DNA of 64,000 bases from CAVUMR01 sp963742715. Lineage in GTDB: Bacteria; Actinomycetota; Actinomycetes; Mycobacteriales; Micromonosporaceae. Position 1 is the first letter of the stretch; every line of letters starts with the position of its first letter. The notes under the pieces are model-generated. The model saw nothing but the letters and a program-made list of their open reading frames with translations. It was not told the origin of the DNA and did no database searches. The stretch is taken from positions 1,674,001 through 1,738,000 of the forward strand of contig CAVUMR010000002.1 in the NCBI GenBank assembly GCA_963742715.1, given 5' to 3'. Position numbers and translations under genes: made by a program. This document shows positions 53,401 to 61,242 of the stretch, in pieces.

Positions 53401-54385
53401 GGGACCGGATGGCGCGGTCCCGAAGTAAGTCCGCGAGCGGCAGGGCGGGCCAGCCGATGTCCGGGTCCGGGACCACCGCGCGTGTGAAATCGATCGCCCG
53501 ATCCAGGTCCGAGAGGTCATCCGAGGCATACCAGCGACGCTGGTACGCGTCGGCCATGCAGAGGTTGAGAACACCGTCATCCGGGTCGTCCGTGTCGCGG
53601 TCCAGGCGGGCCTGCTCTCCCGTCACGATGACGAGGTCGATGCTCTGGGAGTCGCCGTCCCGATCGGCCCGTGCCAGGTACCCGAACGCCAATTCCGTCG
53701 CGGCCTCGCCGCGCCATGGGGTGCCCGGTTCGAGTCGTGGCAACGCGGTGGACAACGCCGAGATGCCCGCATCGAGATCGAAGCTGTCCTGCGTGACTTC
53801 GAACCGTTCGAGGAGGGCAAGGCCGCGCAACATCCGCGCGTACCACGCGTCTGGGTCATCTCCATCGATCTCAAGTGCGGTCATCGCCGTGGCCAGCCGG
53901 TCGACCTCGAGGTTCACCTGCTCGGGGACGATCGGGACGACCCAGCGGACCAGCCAGAATCGTAGCCAGAGCAGGTCGGCGAGCCGCCCAGTGACTTCGG
54001 CGAGGTCTGGATCGCCGGCCGGCAGGTCCTCACGCAGGCGAGTCAGCCAGTAGATCGCACCGTCGAAGTCAGCGATCTCCGCGTTCGCCTTGGCGCGCTC
54101 GCCGAGGCACACCCCGAGGCCGTACCACCACAGCTGCCGGCGGGGGTGCTCCGGCGCCTGCCGGGTCGTCTCCTCGAACAGAGCGAGCGCCTCTGCCAAC
54201 GCGTCATCGTCGGCGTCCCGCGCGGCCAGGTCCAGGAGCGATGCCGCGAGGTCCCCTGCCAACTCGAGCGGGTCCAGGTCCGCGGGAGGGTCGATGCGCC
54301 AACGTCGGAGGATGGCGACCTCGTCGTCCAAGGACAGGTCGCCATCCTGCGGTGCCGGATCGCTGTGCGGCGGCGAGAGCGTCAT
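50480..54385 (-). CDS. TPR-CHAT protease, copy 2
   Basis: 1301 residues; ATG with GGAGGAGG 8 bases upstream. The first about 940 residues are many TPR-like helical repeats (for example ADAYQRRWYASDDLSDLDRA, ARVWYLLGSAHHVRW). The CHAT domain follows, with LALVPMGPLGLVPWHAAY, catalytic His1151 in LLHLACHG and catalytic Cys1195 in VFLAACTTH, then FGSLWAVPDAETS. It shares with copy 1 the HAW..L..T block, ISVLDAGRGLVLQAA, and the LDPxRxP..MPxEL...WAxFxHxG ending. It is about 390 residues longer at the N-terminus. It converges on the first cassette and is divergent from the second membrane-protein pair, with palindromes in the shared promoter. Confidence 0.9.
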   Translation of the reverse strand: MTLSPPHSDPAPQDGDLSLDDEVAILRRWRIDPPADLDPLELAGDLAASLLDLAARDADDDALAEALALFEETTRQAPEHPRRQLWWYGLGVCLGERAKANAEIADFDGAIYWLTRLREDLPAGDPDLAEVTGRLADLLWLRFWLVRWVVPIVPEQVNLEVDRLATAMTALEIDGDDPDAWYARMLRGLALLERFEVTQDSFDLDAGISALSTALPRLEPGTPWRGEAATELAFGYLARADRDGDSQSIDLVIVTGEQARLDRDTDDPDDGVLNLCMADAYQRRWYASDDLSDLDRAIDFTRAVVPDPDIGWPALPLADLLRDRAIRSRSLADADEAVRLLERAAQSPLDEKTKARVWYLLGSAHHVRWRVGEAPGSLTDAVRCLDTALLLSTEKDDELLEIHVERVAAAATIVDEGAERQPDFAAGFDHLSRCVAEACADLDGATAASDKVRAGLAWVLVYGEFSRFSHMLPDADDLVRIRRHVGLAATFDPDNADLQARLAVAEGTLDHAAIGTLSGAGDHGAGQWVGAAGRAGLETDVASVLRRQLSLALNSRGTQHGDLRGVQMAAANFWAAVQPESDTDADPEDLLPALLLRAVADAQAGRIESSVDGLRRATQMIALTSSSAAVAPMVHFLLYAMTGETDADFVGTVPGWTAPGLTKLLADYMRLSTEVVGAVRRRDLASLRVASERAATLVADVPADHPLRVLLRCMAGACELEVARLEVSSVPAARHAADHFVEALTLMRGPIHPLWPMTALRYGQSLRLARGDRDRSREFGRSALRGHAWRVLQQTGTDFALEAATTASEDALTVADWCVEDGAVEELISVLDAGRGLVLQAATASMTMADRLAQAGHVDLAREWRSTAGLGRDQLTGGPLGAVVAAAELPDDLRVRALQALTAADTDGAAAPVDPVDVTEVREALSMMGADALVYLVPATEERPGRAVVLPVDQGVDVLTLPDLTVDSGSPVSEHLAAGRSVRDLLHIEPGDARGSGDKLDELCRWAWSACVGPLLRHAEQWQLHRPVRLALVPMGPLGLVPWHAAYTGPDDARRYAVQHAVFSYGVSARMLCASARHQVRPVRSALLVGDPRGDLAFASIEARAIHRRFYPGGSYFGRLDGAHHTGTPDEVLDWVRTAGADPSLLHLACHGRTDPARPANAELLLADGELPARCLLEVMQTADLQVDQVFLAACTTHVTGADYDEALSIATAFLAAGAHTVFGSLWAVPDAETSLLMFMVHHYLNTESCAPADALHSAQLWMLDPARRPPAGMPPELVDCCDRPEAANPISWAAFTHLGR

Positions 54386-54409
54386 GGGGGCTCACCTCCT
54401 CCCACCGCC

Positions 54410-54467
54410 TACTGACGGACGGAAGCCCGCGCTCAGCCTCCTGCTGTCCGTCAGTACCAGACAGCAG
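54410..54467. promoter_or_regulatory. Overlapping inverted repeats in the CHAT 2 / membrane-protein divergent promoter
   Basis: Two perfect inverted repeats overlap. TACTGACGGAC (54410-54420) pairs with GTCCGTCAGTA (54446-54456), and CTGCTGTC (54441-54448) pairs with GACAGCAG (54460-54467). They sit midway in the 169-bp gap between the divergent starts at 54385 and 54555. The two structures cannot form together, suggesting a dimeric operator pair or an alternating leader fold. Confidence 0.6.
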
Positions 54468-54554
54468 GCGGCAATCGCCGCTGGGTGAAGGGCGCTCAGG
54501 TTCCTGACCACGGTCGAGGCGGATCCGCGGCGTCCGGAATTGGGGGGCGCGCCC

Positions 54555-55607
54555 ATGACCGAGAAACGGGAACCAGCCAACGCCGGCGCCTGGGATCTGG
54601 GCTCGCTGCTCGGCGACCTGCCCCCCGAAGCGGACGAATCCCCCGCCGCGCTGCCGCCCGAGGATGCGGCGACGGTTCAGGTCACGCCGCCGCCGTGGCT
54701 CAGCGAACCGCCACCACCGGCCGATCCGACGCCCCCGTGGCTCACCGAGCCACCACCACCGGCGGAGCTGACGCCGGACGCAGTGCTGGAGGAAACGCCC
54801 GACGATCAGGCCGACGACCTGCCAGCGGCGGAGGAGCTGGCGCCGTCGCCGTCATTCGAGGCATCCAGCTATGGGAATGACGCCCTACTGTTCCCGTGGG
54901 AGGACGGGACGATCCCGCCGGTCCTACCGGAAGATCCGATTGACCTACCGCCGGTCGCCGACCTGCCTCCGCGGCAGGGGCCCGGGCGCTGGCCGCGCCC
55001 CCTAGTCATCGGTGCCGCCGCCGTGGCGGTGCTGCTCGTGCTCGGAACGGGAGTCGGGGTCGGCGTCGTGATCGGTCACGCCAGAAGGACCGCCGGCGGC
55101 ACGACGAATCCAGCCGTCCATGCCGCACCGCCACCGAGCGTGGCCGCGCCCGTGCTGCCCAGCTCCGCGCCCCCCAGCCTGTCGCCAAGCCCGGACCCGG
55201 ACGTGGCAGCCCTGGCCAGGCTCCGCAACCTCCGCGAGCACGACCTCAACCTGGTGGCACTCGACGGGCGGTACGTGGCGCAGCTCGCGTCCAAGATCGT
55301 GGGTATCGTGGATCCGCGCCAGACCACGGCAACCGGATCCCATACGTTCTACGCTGCGGACATCCTGGCCGAGCATCTCGCCCTTCGACGACACGCGGCG
55401 CCGGACGCACCGGTCGTCCTCATGCTCAGCACAGACTTCGGCAGCCGCTCCCGGTACCACGGACAGCCGCTGTGGATGACGCTCGCGTTAGGGCGGTTCC
55501 CGTCGGCGGACGCCGTACGAGGTTGGTGCGCCGCGCGATTCCCGCAGTACGGCGGCGCGCTGCTAGCCAACCGATGCCTGCCCAGACGACTGGATCCGCT
55601 GGCGTGA
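54555..55607 (+). CDS. Proline-rich single-span membrane protein, partner of CHAT copy 2
   Basis: 350 residues from the ATG at 54555 behind a G-rich stretch. The cytoplasmic about 155 residues are acidic and proline-rich, with a tandem PPPWL(S/T)EPPPP repeat and a LLFPWEDG motif. A transmembrane helix follows (VIGAAAVAVLLVLGTGVGVGVV), then an Ala/Pro/Ser linker. The extracytoplasmic domain of about 130 residues is paralogous to the protein at 49762-50448. The next gene overlaps by GTGA and repeats the LFPW motif near its N-terminus. Domain order suggests a cytoplasmic recruitment tail joined to an outside sensor. Function unknown. Confidence 0.78.
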   Translation: MTEKREPANAGAWDLGSLLGDLPPEADESPAALPPEDAATVQVTPPPWLSEPPPPADPTPPWLTEPPPPAELTPDAVLEETPDDQADDLPAAEELAPSPSFEASSYGNDALLFPWEDGTIPPVLPEDPIDLPPVADLPPRQGPGRWPRPLVIGAAAVAVLLVLGTGVGVGVVIGHARRTAGGTTNPAVHAAPPPSVAAPVLPSSAPPSLSPSPDPDVAALARLRNLREHDLNLVALDGRYVAQLASKIVGIVDPRQTTATGSHTFYAADILAEHLALRRHAAPDAPVVLMLSTDFGSRSRYHGQPLWMTLALGRFPSADAVRGWCAARFPQYGGALLANRCLPRRLDPLA

Positions 55608-56524
55608 ACGACAGGACGCAGCCCGGACCGGACCAGCCGCTGTTCCCGTGGGCGCCGGGCTGCCCTCACGGGGACGGCCCGGGCAATCGCCGGATCGTGT
55701 CGACCGCGCCTGACGGTGCTGAGCAACCGCCCAGCGGCGGAACCGCGAGTCCGGGCCAGCAGCCGGCGGATCTACCAGCATCGGCCATCGACCTGACCGG
55801 ATCGTGGTCCGATCCAGGTTTCCCGGCCCGCGCCGATGCCGCCGCGGCCGGGCCCGGCACGCAGGCCTCCGCCGACGCGGTCGACCTGGTCGGCGTGGTC
55901 AACGGGACCGTGTCTATTGAAACCAGCCGGGAGCGGTTCTGGGGCATGCGGATGCTCGCGGCCGCCACGGCCGCGGCCGGCCTGATCGTGATCGTCCGGC
56001 TGGCCACCAGCGGTTCCACTCGGCCAGAACTGCTCCTCTATCCCCCGCTCGTGCCGTTGGCCCTGCTCGCCGCCCACAGGATGCTGCTCGGCTCCTGGTT
56101 CGATCGGGCCACGACCGGTGGCCACGGCGCCCACCCCGCTGGCTCACCGGCCGGTGCCGGGCGGTTCGCGTCCGCCCGCCGGTCCGGCGGCATGGTGGGA
56201 GGCTGCGAGCTCACGCTCCGTCGGCTCCGGGTACAGCCCCTCGCCGGTGGAACCCTGGCATGCATCATGTTCGGAGAGCTCACCGGTGACGAGATGCGCC
56301 ACGGCGACGTCATACGCGTGGTGGGCCGACGCGCTCGTGACGGCCACTGCGTCGTGCGCCGGATCCAGGTACTCGCATCGCCGGTCGGGCCGGTGATCAG
56401 CCAGGTGAAGGGCCGCCCGTCCATCGGATTCCGGAGCGCCCGGTTGACGAGCCGGCTGGGCTTCGTGCTCAGCGCCGCCACACTGGCATGGCTCGCATTC
56501 GTGCTGGCCGGACTGCTCGGCTGA
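55604..56524 (+). CDS. Three-span membrane protein of the CHAT locus
   Basis: 306 residues from a GTG overlapping the previous stop. The N-terminal about 115 residues are Pro/Ala/Gly-rich and disordered, opening with QPLFPWAPG. Two transmembrane helices follow close together (MLAAATAAAGLIVIVRLA and PPLVPLALLAAHRML). A cytoplasmic domain of about 100 residues then has beta-strand rhythm (GGCELTLRRLRVQPLAGG, HGDVIRVVGRRARDGHCVVRRIQVL), resembling a small barrel of the NfeD/OB kind. A last helix lies at the C-terminus. No family firmly recognised. Its stop is 23 bp from the convergent AAA+ gene end. Confidence 0.75.
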   Translation: MNDRTQPGPDQPLFPWAPGCPHGDGPGNRRIVSTAPDGAEQPPSGGTASPGQQPADLPASAIDLTGSWSDPGFPARADAAAAGPGTQASADAVDLVGVVNGTVSIETSRERFWGMRMLAAATAAAGLIVIVRLATSGSTRPELLLYPPLVPLALLAAHRMLLGSWFDRATTGGHGAHPAGSPAGAGRFASARRSGGMVGGCELTLRRLRVQPLAGGTLACIMFGELTGDEMRHGDVIRVVGRRARDGHCVVRRIQVLASPVGPVISQVKGRPSIGFRSARLTSRLGFVLSAATLAWLAFVLAGLLG

Positions 56525-56547
56525 GGCCGAGCGTCGCGCAACGCGAT

Positions 56548-58113
56548 CTAGTCACCCATGACGAGCACCCGACGGCTCGTCGGCAGACCGCTTGGCGCCA
56601 ACGTGGTCGGTGGCCGGCCGGCAGGGACGGCCCGCTCCCTCCCCCATGCCCGGATCTCCTCGATCTGTTCCGGGTTCGTACGGCTCAGCGGGTACGTGTT
56701 GCGGAACGCGGCCACGACGAATTCCGGCCTCGGCGGCTCGGCACTCCCACTGAGCAATGCCTCGGCTCCGACCTCATGCAACGCCGACTCGATGTCGGAC
56801 CCGGCGAAGCCCTCAGAGATGACCACGAGTTCGTCCGTGAGCTCGTCCGACGGATCGACGCGTAGATATCTGCGGTAGTAGAGCCGCACGATCTCCTGCC
56901 GGTCATCGGAGTCGGGAAGGTCGACGAAGAACAGCTCGTCGAAGCGGCCCTTGCGGAGTAGCTCCGGCGGAAGTGAGCGGACATCGTTCGAGGTAGCCAC
57001 GACGAACACGCGCGAACGGGACTCCTGTAGCCAGAACAGAAACTGGCCGACCAGCCGCCGGCTCACACCGGTGCTGTCGTGCTGCCCAGCAAGTCCCTTC
57101 TCGATCTCATCGATCCACATGATGCACGGCGCGACCCGGTCGGCGGTGTCGAGGGCCTCTCGCAAGCGTCCCTCAGACTGCCCGACGTACTGGCCAAGGA
57201 TGGCCGCCAGATCCAGCCGGTACAGCGGCAACCGCCACAGCGCGGCGATCGCCTTCGCCGACAGGGACTTGCCGCAGCCCGGCACCCCGACGAGCAGTAC
57301 GCCGCGCGGCGGCCGCAGCTCCGTACCCCGCAAGTCGGCGATCATGATCTGATGCCGCCGCCGGAGCCACTCACGAAGGTTGGCCAAGCCACCGACCTGC
57401 GCGTCCGCCTCACGCATCTGGACCCGCTCCAGCCCGGCCAGATCACCGAAATGCTTGTCCTTGAACTGCACGAGGTGTTCGACGTCGTCGCGCTCGACCG
57501 CGCCCTTCGCCACGATCGTCGCCAGCACGTTGATCGCCGTTCCTTCCGGCACCCCAACGAGAAACTCGGCCGCCCGCCGCGCGTCCTGTTCGGTCCAGGC
57601 GATAGGCACGACGCCGTGGTGATCGCGGAGAAATGCGACTATCACGTCGTACATCTCGGCGGCATCCGGCAGGTCGAGGGAAACACTCATGCCAAGCCGT
57701 TGCAGGCCGCCCCACAGCGGAGTGTCGGTCACCAGGACCACGCTGCCGGAGCTGGCGTCGGCCAACCGCGCTAGCTCGGCGACGTGGCGACTCGCCCCAT
57801 TGTCGTCGCTCAGGTCATCGGGGTCGACGAAGATGACCGTCGCCTGTGGCCGACTCGTGAACTGGGCAGCCGCGAAGTCCATTGCACCGGTGAGCGAGCG
57901 GTCCTCATGGACGGGCGTGTTGGTACGCAGGTCGCGGATCCCGGTGGCCCGGGTGTAGATCCAGAACGGCAGGTTCGCCCGCTTGGGCTGCGCCGCGACC
58001 TCACGAAGGAGACGCAAAGCTCGCACCTGCTCGATGCTCCGGACGCCGATCAGTGGAACCCGCGCCGTGATGTAGCTGTCGATGTCCCGACGGGACTCCG
58101 CAAAGTTCGACAT
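56548..58113 (-). CDS. AAA+ ATPase (Vps4/FtsH-like core)
   Basis: 521 residues; ATG at 58113 with AGAGG 6 bases upstream, chosen over the upstream in-frame ATG at 58134. Residues 1-230 form an accessory region with a P-loop-like degenerate domain (IFVDPDDLSDDN, VVLVTDTP). The AAA+ core has Walker A GVPGCGKS (276-283), Walker B IMWIDEIE (331-338), sensor 1 VVATSND, and an arginine-finger region RKGRFDELFFVDLP. A helical lid ends the core. It should form a hexamer that remodels or unfolds protein. It is the last gene of a six-gene operon and may power or gate the CHAT proteases next door. Confidence 0.88.
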   Translation of the reverse strand: MSNFAESRRDIDSYITARVPLIGVRSIEQVRALRLLREVAAQPKRANLPFWIYTRATGIRDLRTNTPVHEDRSLTGAMDFAAAQFTSRPQATVIFVDPDDLSDDNGASRHVAELARLADASSGSVVLVTDTPLWGGLQRLGMSVSLDLPDAAEMYDVIVAFLRDHHGVVPIAWTEQDARRAAEFLVGVPEGTAINVLATIVAKGAVERDDVEHLVQFKDKHFGDLAGLERVQMREADAQVGGLANLREWLRRRHQIMIADLRGTELRPPRGVLLVGVPGCGKSLSAKAIAALWRLPLYRLDLAAILGQYVGQSEGRLREALDTADRVAPCIMWIDEIEKGLAGQHDSTGVSRRLVGQFLFWLQESRSRVFVVATSNDVRSLPPELLRKGRFDELFFVDLPDSDDRQEIVRLYYRRYLRVDPSDELTDELVVISEGFAGSDIESALHEVGAEALLSGSAEPPRPEFVVAAFRNTYPLSRTNPEQIEEIRAWGRERAVPAGRPPTTLAPSGLPTSRRVLVMGD

Positions 58114-58161
58114 CCGAATCCTCTGTGAATGCATAGGCCGGTGGGGTATCGGGCGAACGGG

Positions 58162-58722
58162 CTACGGGCGGATGACCCGACGCCGGCTCGGAGCGGACGG
58201 ATCGACGGACCACAGAGCAACCCCGCCGCGCTCCGAACTGGCGGGGTCGTCACCGACGAGCACAGTCAACGGGTTGTCCCGGACGGTCCGCAGCCGAGCC
58301 TCGACCGCTCGCCGGTCGACACCGGCCCGCCGCATGTCCCCGACCTGGTCGTCCAGGCCCTGCTGAACCGAGCGGATCTGGCGATCAACCATGTCCACGA
58401 GCCGGTCGCGCACGTCCGCGGGCAGACCCGGGTGGCCGGCCAGCGCGCGGATCTGTCGCAGGTCACCACGACCTTGGCCCAACGCACGGCCGACCTCGAA
58501 CTCGTCCCGCGACTCGGCGACTGCCCGCGTGAGCGCGTCCGCCCAACTCTGGAGGCGTAGCGAGATAGCTGTGCATAGCCGATTCACCAGCCGTTCCCAG
58601 CCGTCACCCGGCAGGTCTTCTTTCCTCAGCGGCGGCAGCGAAGCCGGATCCGTTGACTCGCCAGCTCCCCACCGCTGCAGGAACGCGACCCACCGGTCGT
58701 AGAGTCCCCCGCCAGCCCACAT
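58162..58722 (-). CDS. Unrecognised helical protein of the AAA+ operon
   Basis: 186 residues; ATG at 58722 with GGGAG about 10 bases upstream, 4 bp after the previous stop. It is mainly alpha-helical and charged. A first part has tryptophans (LYDRWVAFLQRWG), followed by a long heptad-like stretch (VRDRLVDMVDRQIRSVQQGLDDQV) and a basic end, SRRRVIRP. No membrane segment and no known motif. It lies 48 bp before the AAA+ gene and is probably an adaptor or regulator of it. Function not known. Confidence 0.68.
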   Translation of the reverse strand: MWAGGGLYDRWVAFLQRWGAGESTDPASLPPLRKEDLPGDGWERLVNRLCTAISLRLQSWADALTRAVAESRDEFEVGRALGQGRGDLRQIRALAGHPGLPADVRDRLVDMVDRQIRSVQQGLDDQVGDMRRAGVDRRAVEARLRTVRDNPLTVLVGDDPASSERGGVALWSVDPSAPSRRRVIRP

Positions 58723-58726
58723 CGGT

Positions 58727-58993
58727 TCAGCGCTCCCGGGTACGCATGACGAGCATCTCCCCCGGCGGTAGCGGTTCCCAGGCCGGCAGGCTGTCGACCG
58801 ACTTGCGCATGCGCCTCGTGACGGGTTCCCGCGACACGGACGGTTGTCGGGCCCAAGGCACTGCCTCAGGTTCAGATCCAGCGGCACTTGAGATCGCTGC
58901 CGGAGCAGACGTGGGCTGACCGGCGGCTTGCGCTGGCCGCGCTCGGGTCGGCTGCGGCAGAGCCGGGTAGTGCCGCTTGTCGCGAGGGGTCAT
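58727..58993 (-). CDS. Small basic protein of the AAA+ operon
   Basis: 88 residues; the ATG overlaps the preceding stop (ATGA) and has AGGAG 7 bases upstream, so it is a real gene despite its size. It is rich in Pro, Ala and Arg and probably disordered for the first 60 residues. A more structured end follows (SLPAWEPLPPGEMLVMRTRER). No homology recognised. It links the membrane coiled-coil gene to the helical protein gene, suggesting a small linker subunit. Confidence 0.62.
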   Translation of the reverse strand: MTPRDKRHYPALPQPTRARPAQAAGQPTSAPAAISSAAGSEPEAVPWARQPSVSREPVTRRMRKSVDSLPAWEPLPPGEMLVMRTRER

Positions 58994-60780
58994 GTCAACT
59001 CTCCTGTGGCGCTGCCGAGCACGGTGCGCCGTTCGTGTGGTGCGGTAGCGTGCCCGGCGGTGGCCAGTTCGGCGATCATGGCGCGGACCTTCGGCTCGAG
59101 TTGATCCGCTGCCCTGAACGCGGTGGACAAGTCGGTCAGCTCAGCACCCGCGGCGCGCAGCTGCCTTATCGAATCTGCCTTGGACTGGGCGACAAGGTTC
59201 CGCGCCTCCCCCTGCCGTCTAATGGCCGCCCGGTTGCTCGAGTTCAGGATCAGCGCGCAGACACCGGCCCCGACGAGCGCGACCACTAACCCAATCACCA
59301 AGCCGGCGGTACCTGCGCAGACGGTCAACAGCAGGAGCGCGCCGAGTAGACAGCCACCGGTGATGAATGCCGGCTTACGCCAGTCATACACAAATCGATC
59401 GATGTACGCCTGGCCGTGCCGGTCCCAGTGGGCAGCGAGCTGCCGCTCCAGCACCGGTACCGGCAGCTTGAACGAGCCGGTCCATTTCGGGAACTGCAGC
59501 GCAAGTGCTCCCGGGCTGTGCGAACCACCGAACACGGCCTGTACGTCGGCGGGCAGCGCGGCGCGGTAGTCCCGGCAGAAGGCGGCATGCGCCTGAGCGA
59601 ACCATTCGTGGCACGCGGCCACCGCGATGCGCTGGGTGGACCGGGAGACGCCGATGCCGGACGGATTCAGCGCGGACTCTGACTGGATCGTCAGGTAGTC
59701 GAGCACGGCATCAAGGGCTGCGGACTCAGCGACGGTCTGCTCCGCGGCATCCTTGTCGCCCTCATTCGCGACAACCGCCTGGTTGTATGCGAGCTTCCGA
59801 CGCAACGGCAGCTCATCGATGTCGTAATCCCCCACCAAACCGTCAAGGATCTCGTCGATCGAGTCCTCGAGCCGGTCGGTGGGCGCAACTTCCTCGGCAA
59901 GCATGGTCGTGTACTTGCTGAGCAGCGCCTGGTGCGCGGCCGCACACCCCAGCGCCCGGTTCAGCTGTGGCCACTGCGGTGAGACGGCGGCGAGGCGGGG
60001 GTATCGCGGGTCGGCCGGGATCGATACGTGCGCGTCGATCTCCGCGCGCCAGCGGGCGACCTGAGCTCCCTGCTTGGACTCGTCGTCGAGCAGCTGCCTC
60101 CGCCATAGGTCGAGCGACTCGTGCACCAGCTCCACTGCGGCGGGGCCGAAAGCACCCTGCGAGACGGCCTCCAGGATGACCGCAAAATCCCGGCCGAGGG
60201 CCGTCGGGTCCTGGCTGTTGAGGTAGTGCCGAAGCCATCGCACCGAACTTGGTAAACGCCCCTGCCGGCGCAGTAGGAGCGCCATGAACAGCGAGGTCTT
60301 GTCAGGTGAGCGACGAAACGCCTCCTCAACCGCAATAGCGCACAGGCGCTCCTCGTCGCGTGCCCATGCAGCCAGGGCGACCAATACCGGCGCGAGCCAG
60401 TAGCGAGGGGTCTGCACCATGAGCTGCTCGCTGACCGCCCGTACGGTCTCCTCGGACACCAGCCCGACATCGAACGCCTGGAGGATGCCGACCGCGGAAC
60501 GGCGTACCACCTTGTGATGCCCGTACTCGTGCTCGAGCCGGCCCTCAAGAGTGCTGATTTCAATTTGGGCGCTGTGGACGTTCGCGGTGAGCTCAGCCTG
60601 TTTGACAAAGTCCAGGAAGGCCGCCCGCAAACCAACCAACTCGTTGCGGGTCTCCTGTTGTTTCTCGTGGACGTCGGCGACCTGGCCACTCACCGCTGAG
60701 ACGGACTCGCCAAGCCGCACGGTCATGTCCTGCAGTTCGTTGACCTGGCTACGCAGATAGCGGTCTACGCCGTCGTTCAT
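58990..60780 (-). CDS. Coiled-coil protein with C-terminal transmembrane hairpin
   Basis: 596 residues; ATG with AGGA 7 bases upstream. It starts with a coiled coil (about 1-85, with VNELQDMTVRLGESVSAVSG and further heptads). A large helical region with TPR/HEAT-like repeats follows. Near residues 480-520 two adjacent transmembrane helices lie in a very hydrophobic stretch (GCLLGALLLLTVCAGTAGLV and the VVALVGAGVCALIL part). A basic cytoplasmic tail with another short coiled coil ends the protein. No known family. Its place in the operon suggests a membrane-anchored scaffold or sensor for the AAA+ ATPase. Confidence 0.72.
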   Translation of the reverse strand: MNDGVDRYLRSQVNELQDMTVRLGESVSAVSGQVADVHEKQQETRNELVGLRAAFLDFVKQAELTANVHSAQIEISTLEGRLEHEYGHHKVVRRSAVGILQAFDVGLVSEETVRAVSEQLMVQTPRYWLAPVLVALAAWARDEERLCAIAVEEAFRRSPDKTSLFMALLLRRQGRLPSSVRWLRHYLNSQDPTALGRDFAVILEAVSQGAFGPAAVELVHESLDLWRRQLLDDESKQGAQVARWRAEIDAHVSIPADPRYPRLAAVSPQWPQLNRALGCAAAHQALLSKYTTMLAEEVAPTDRLEDSIDEILDGLVGDYDIDELPLRRKLAYNQAVVANEGDKDAAEQTVAESAALDAVLDYLTIQSESALNPSGIGVSRSTQRIAVAACHEWFAQAHAAFCRDYRAALPADVQAVFGGSHSPGALALQFPKWTGSFKLPVPVLERQLAAHWDRHGQAYIDRFVYDWRKPAFITGGCLLGALLLLTVCAGTAGLVIGLVVALVGAGVCALILNSSNRAAIRRQGEARNLVAQSKADSIRQLRAAGAELTDLSTAFRAADQLEPKVRAMIAELATAGHATAPHERRTVLGSATGELT

Positions 60781-60795
60781 AGAGATCCTATTCCG

Positions 60796-61242
60796 TTACG
60801 CGACGACTGAACCGTCGGGAAGGACCGGCCGCAACTCGCCGCTCGCGTATACCTCGACGAATGCGTACGCACCGGTCCGCACAAGCATTCGTGCCGCCCC
60901 GAACGGCTCCGGCACGACATCGGCGGGCGCGTAGTGCTCAACGATGTCGCGGAAAAGATCGAGGCGGTGGTCCACATAGGGCGGACCCAGATAGCACTGC
61001 GCCAGGAATCCCAGCGGTATGTCGCCGAACTCCTGCTCGTACTGCTCACGAATCCAGCGAGCGAGTTCCCCGCGACTTGCCGGATCCAACTCCGCGTCGA
61101 GACGGTGCATCGCGTGGAACAGCGCAGCGTGTCGGGGCTTGCGCCGACTCTTGCCAGGAACGGTGGTCTGGCCACGCTGCTGCCATTGGGCGCCGATACT
61201 GCCGACGAGCGGATCCACGCGCCTACGCTGTGAGAACTCCAC
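60796..61242 (-). CDS. Unrecognised 148-residue protein of the AAA+ operon
   Basis: The GTG start at 61242 has AGGAG about 6 bases upstream and overlaps the preceding gene by 20 bp; it ends 15 bp before the coiled-coil gene. A basic N-terminus is followed by a compact alpha/beta part: ALFHAMHRLDAELD, ARWIREQYEQEFGDIPLGF, CYLGPPYVDHRLDLF, and a final two-strand end, FVEVYASGELRPVLPDGSVV. It is soluble. No motif that would give a function is visible. Confidence 0.68.
   Translation of the reverse strand: MEFSQRRRVDPLVGSIGAQWQQRGQTTVPGKSRRKPRHAALFHAMHRLDAELDPASRGELARWIREQYEQEFGDIPLGFLAQCYLGPPYVDHRLDLFRDIVEHYAPADVVPEPFGAARMLVRTGAYAFVEVYASGELRPVLPDGSVVA

Noticed and set aside
56525..56547. Terminator between the convergent ends at 56524 and 56548
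   Set aside because: Only 23 bp and no stable stem found.
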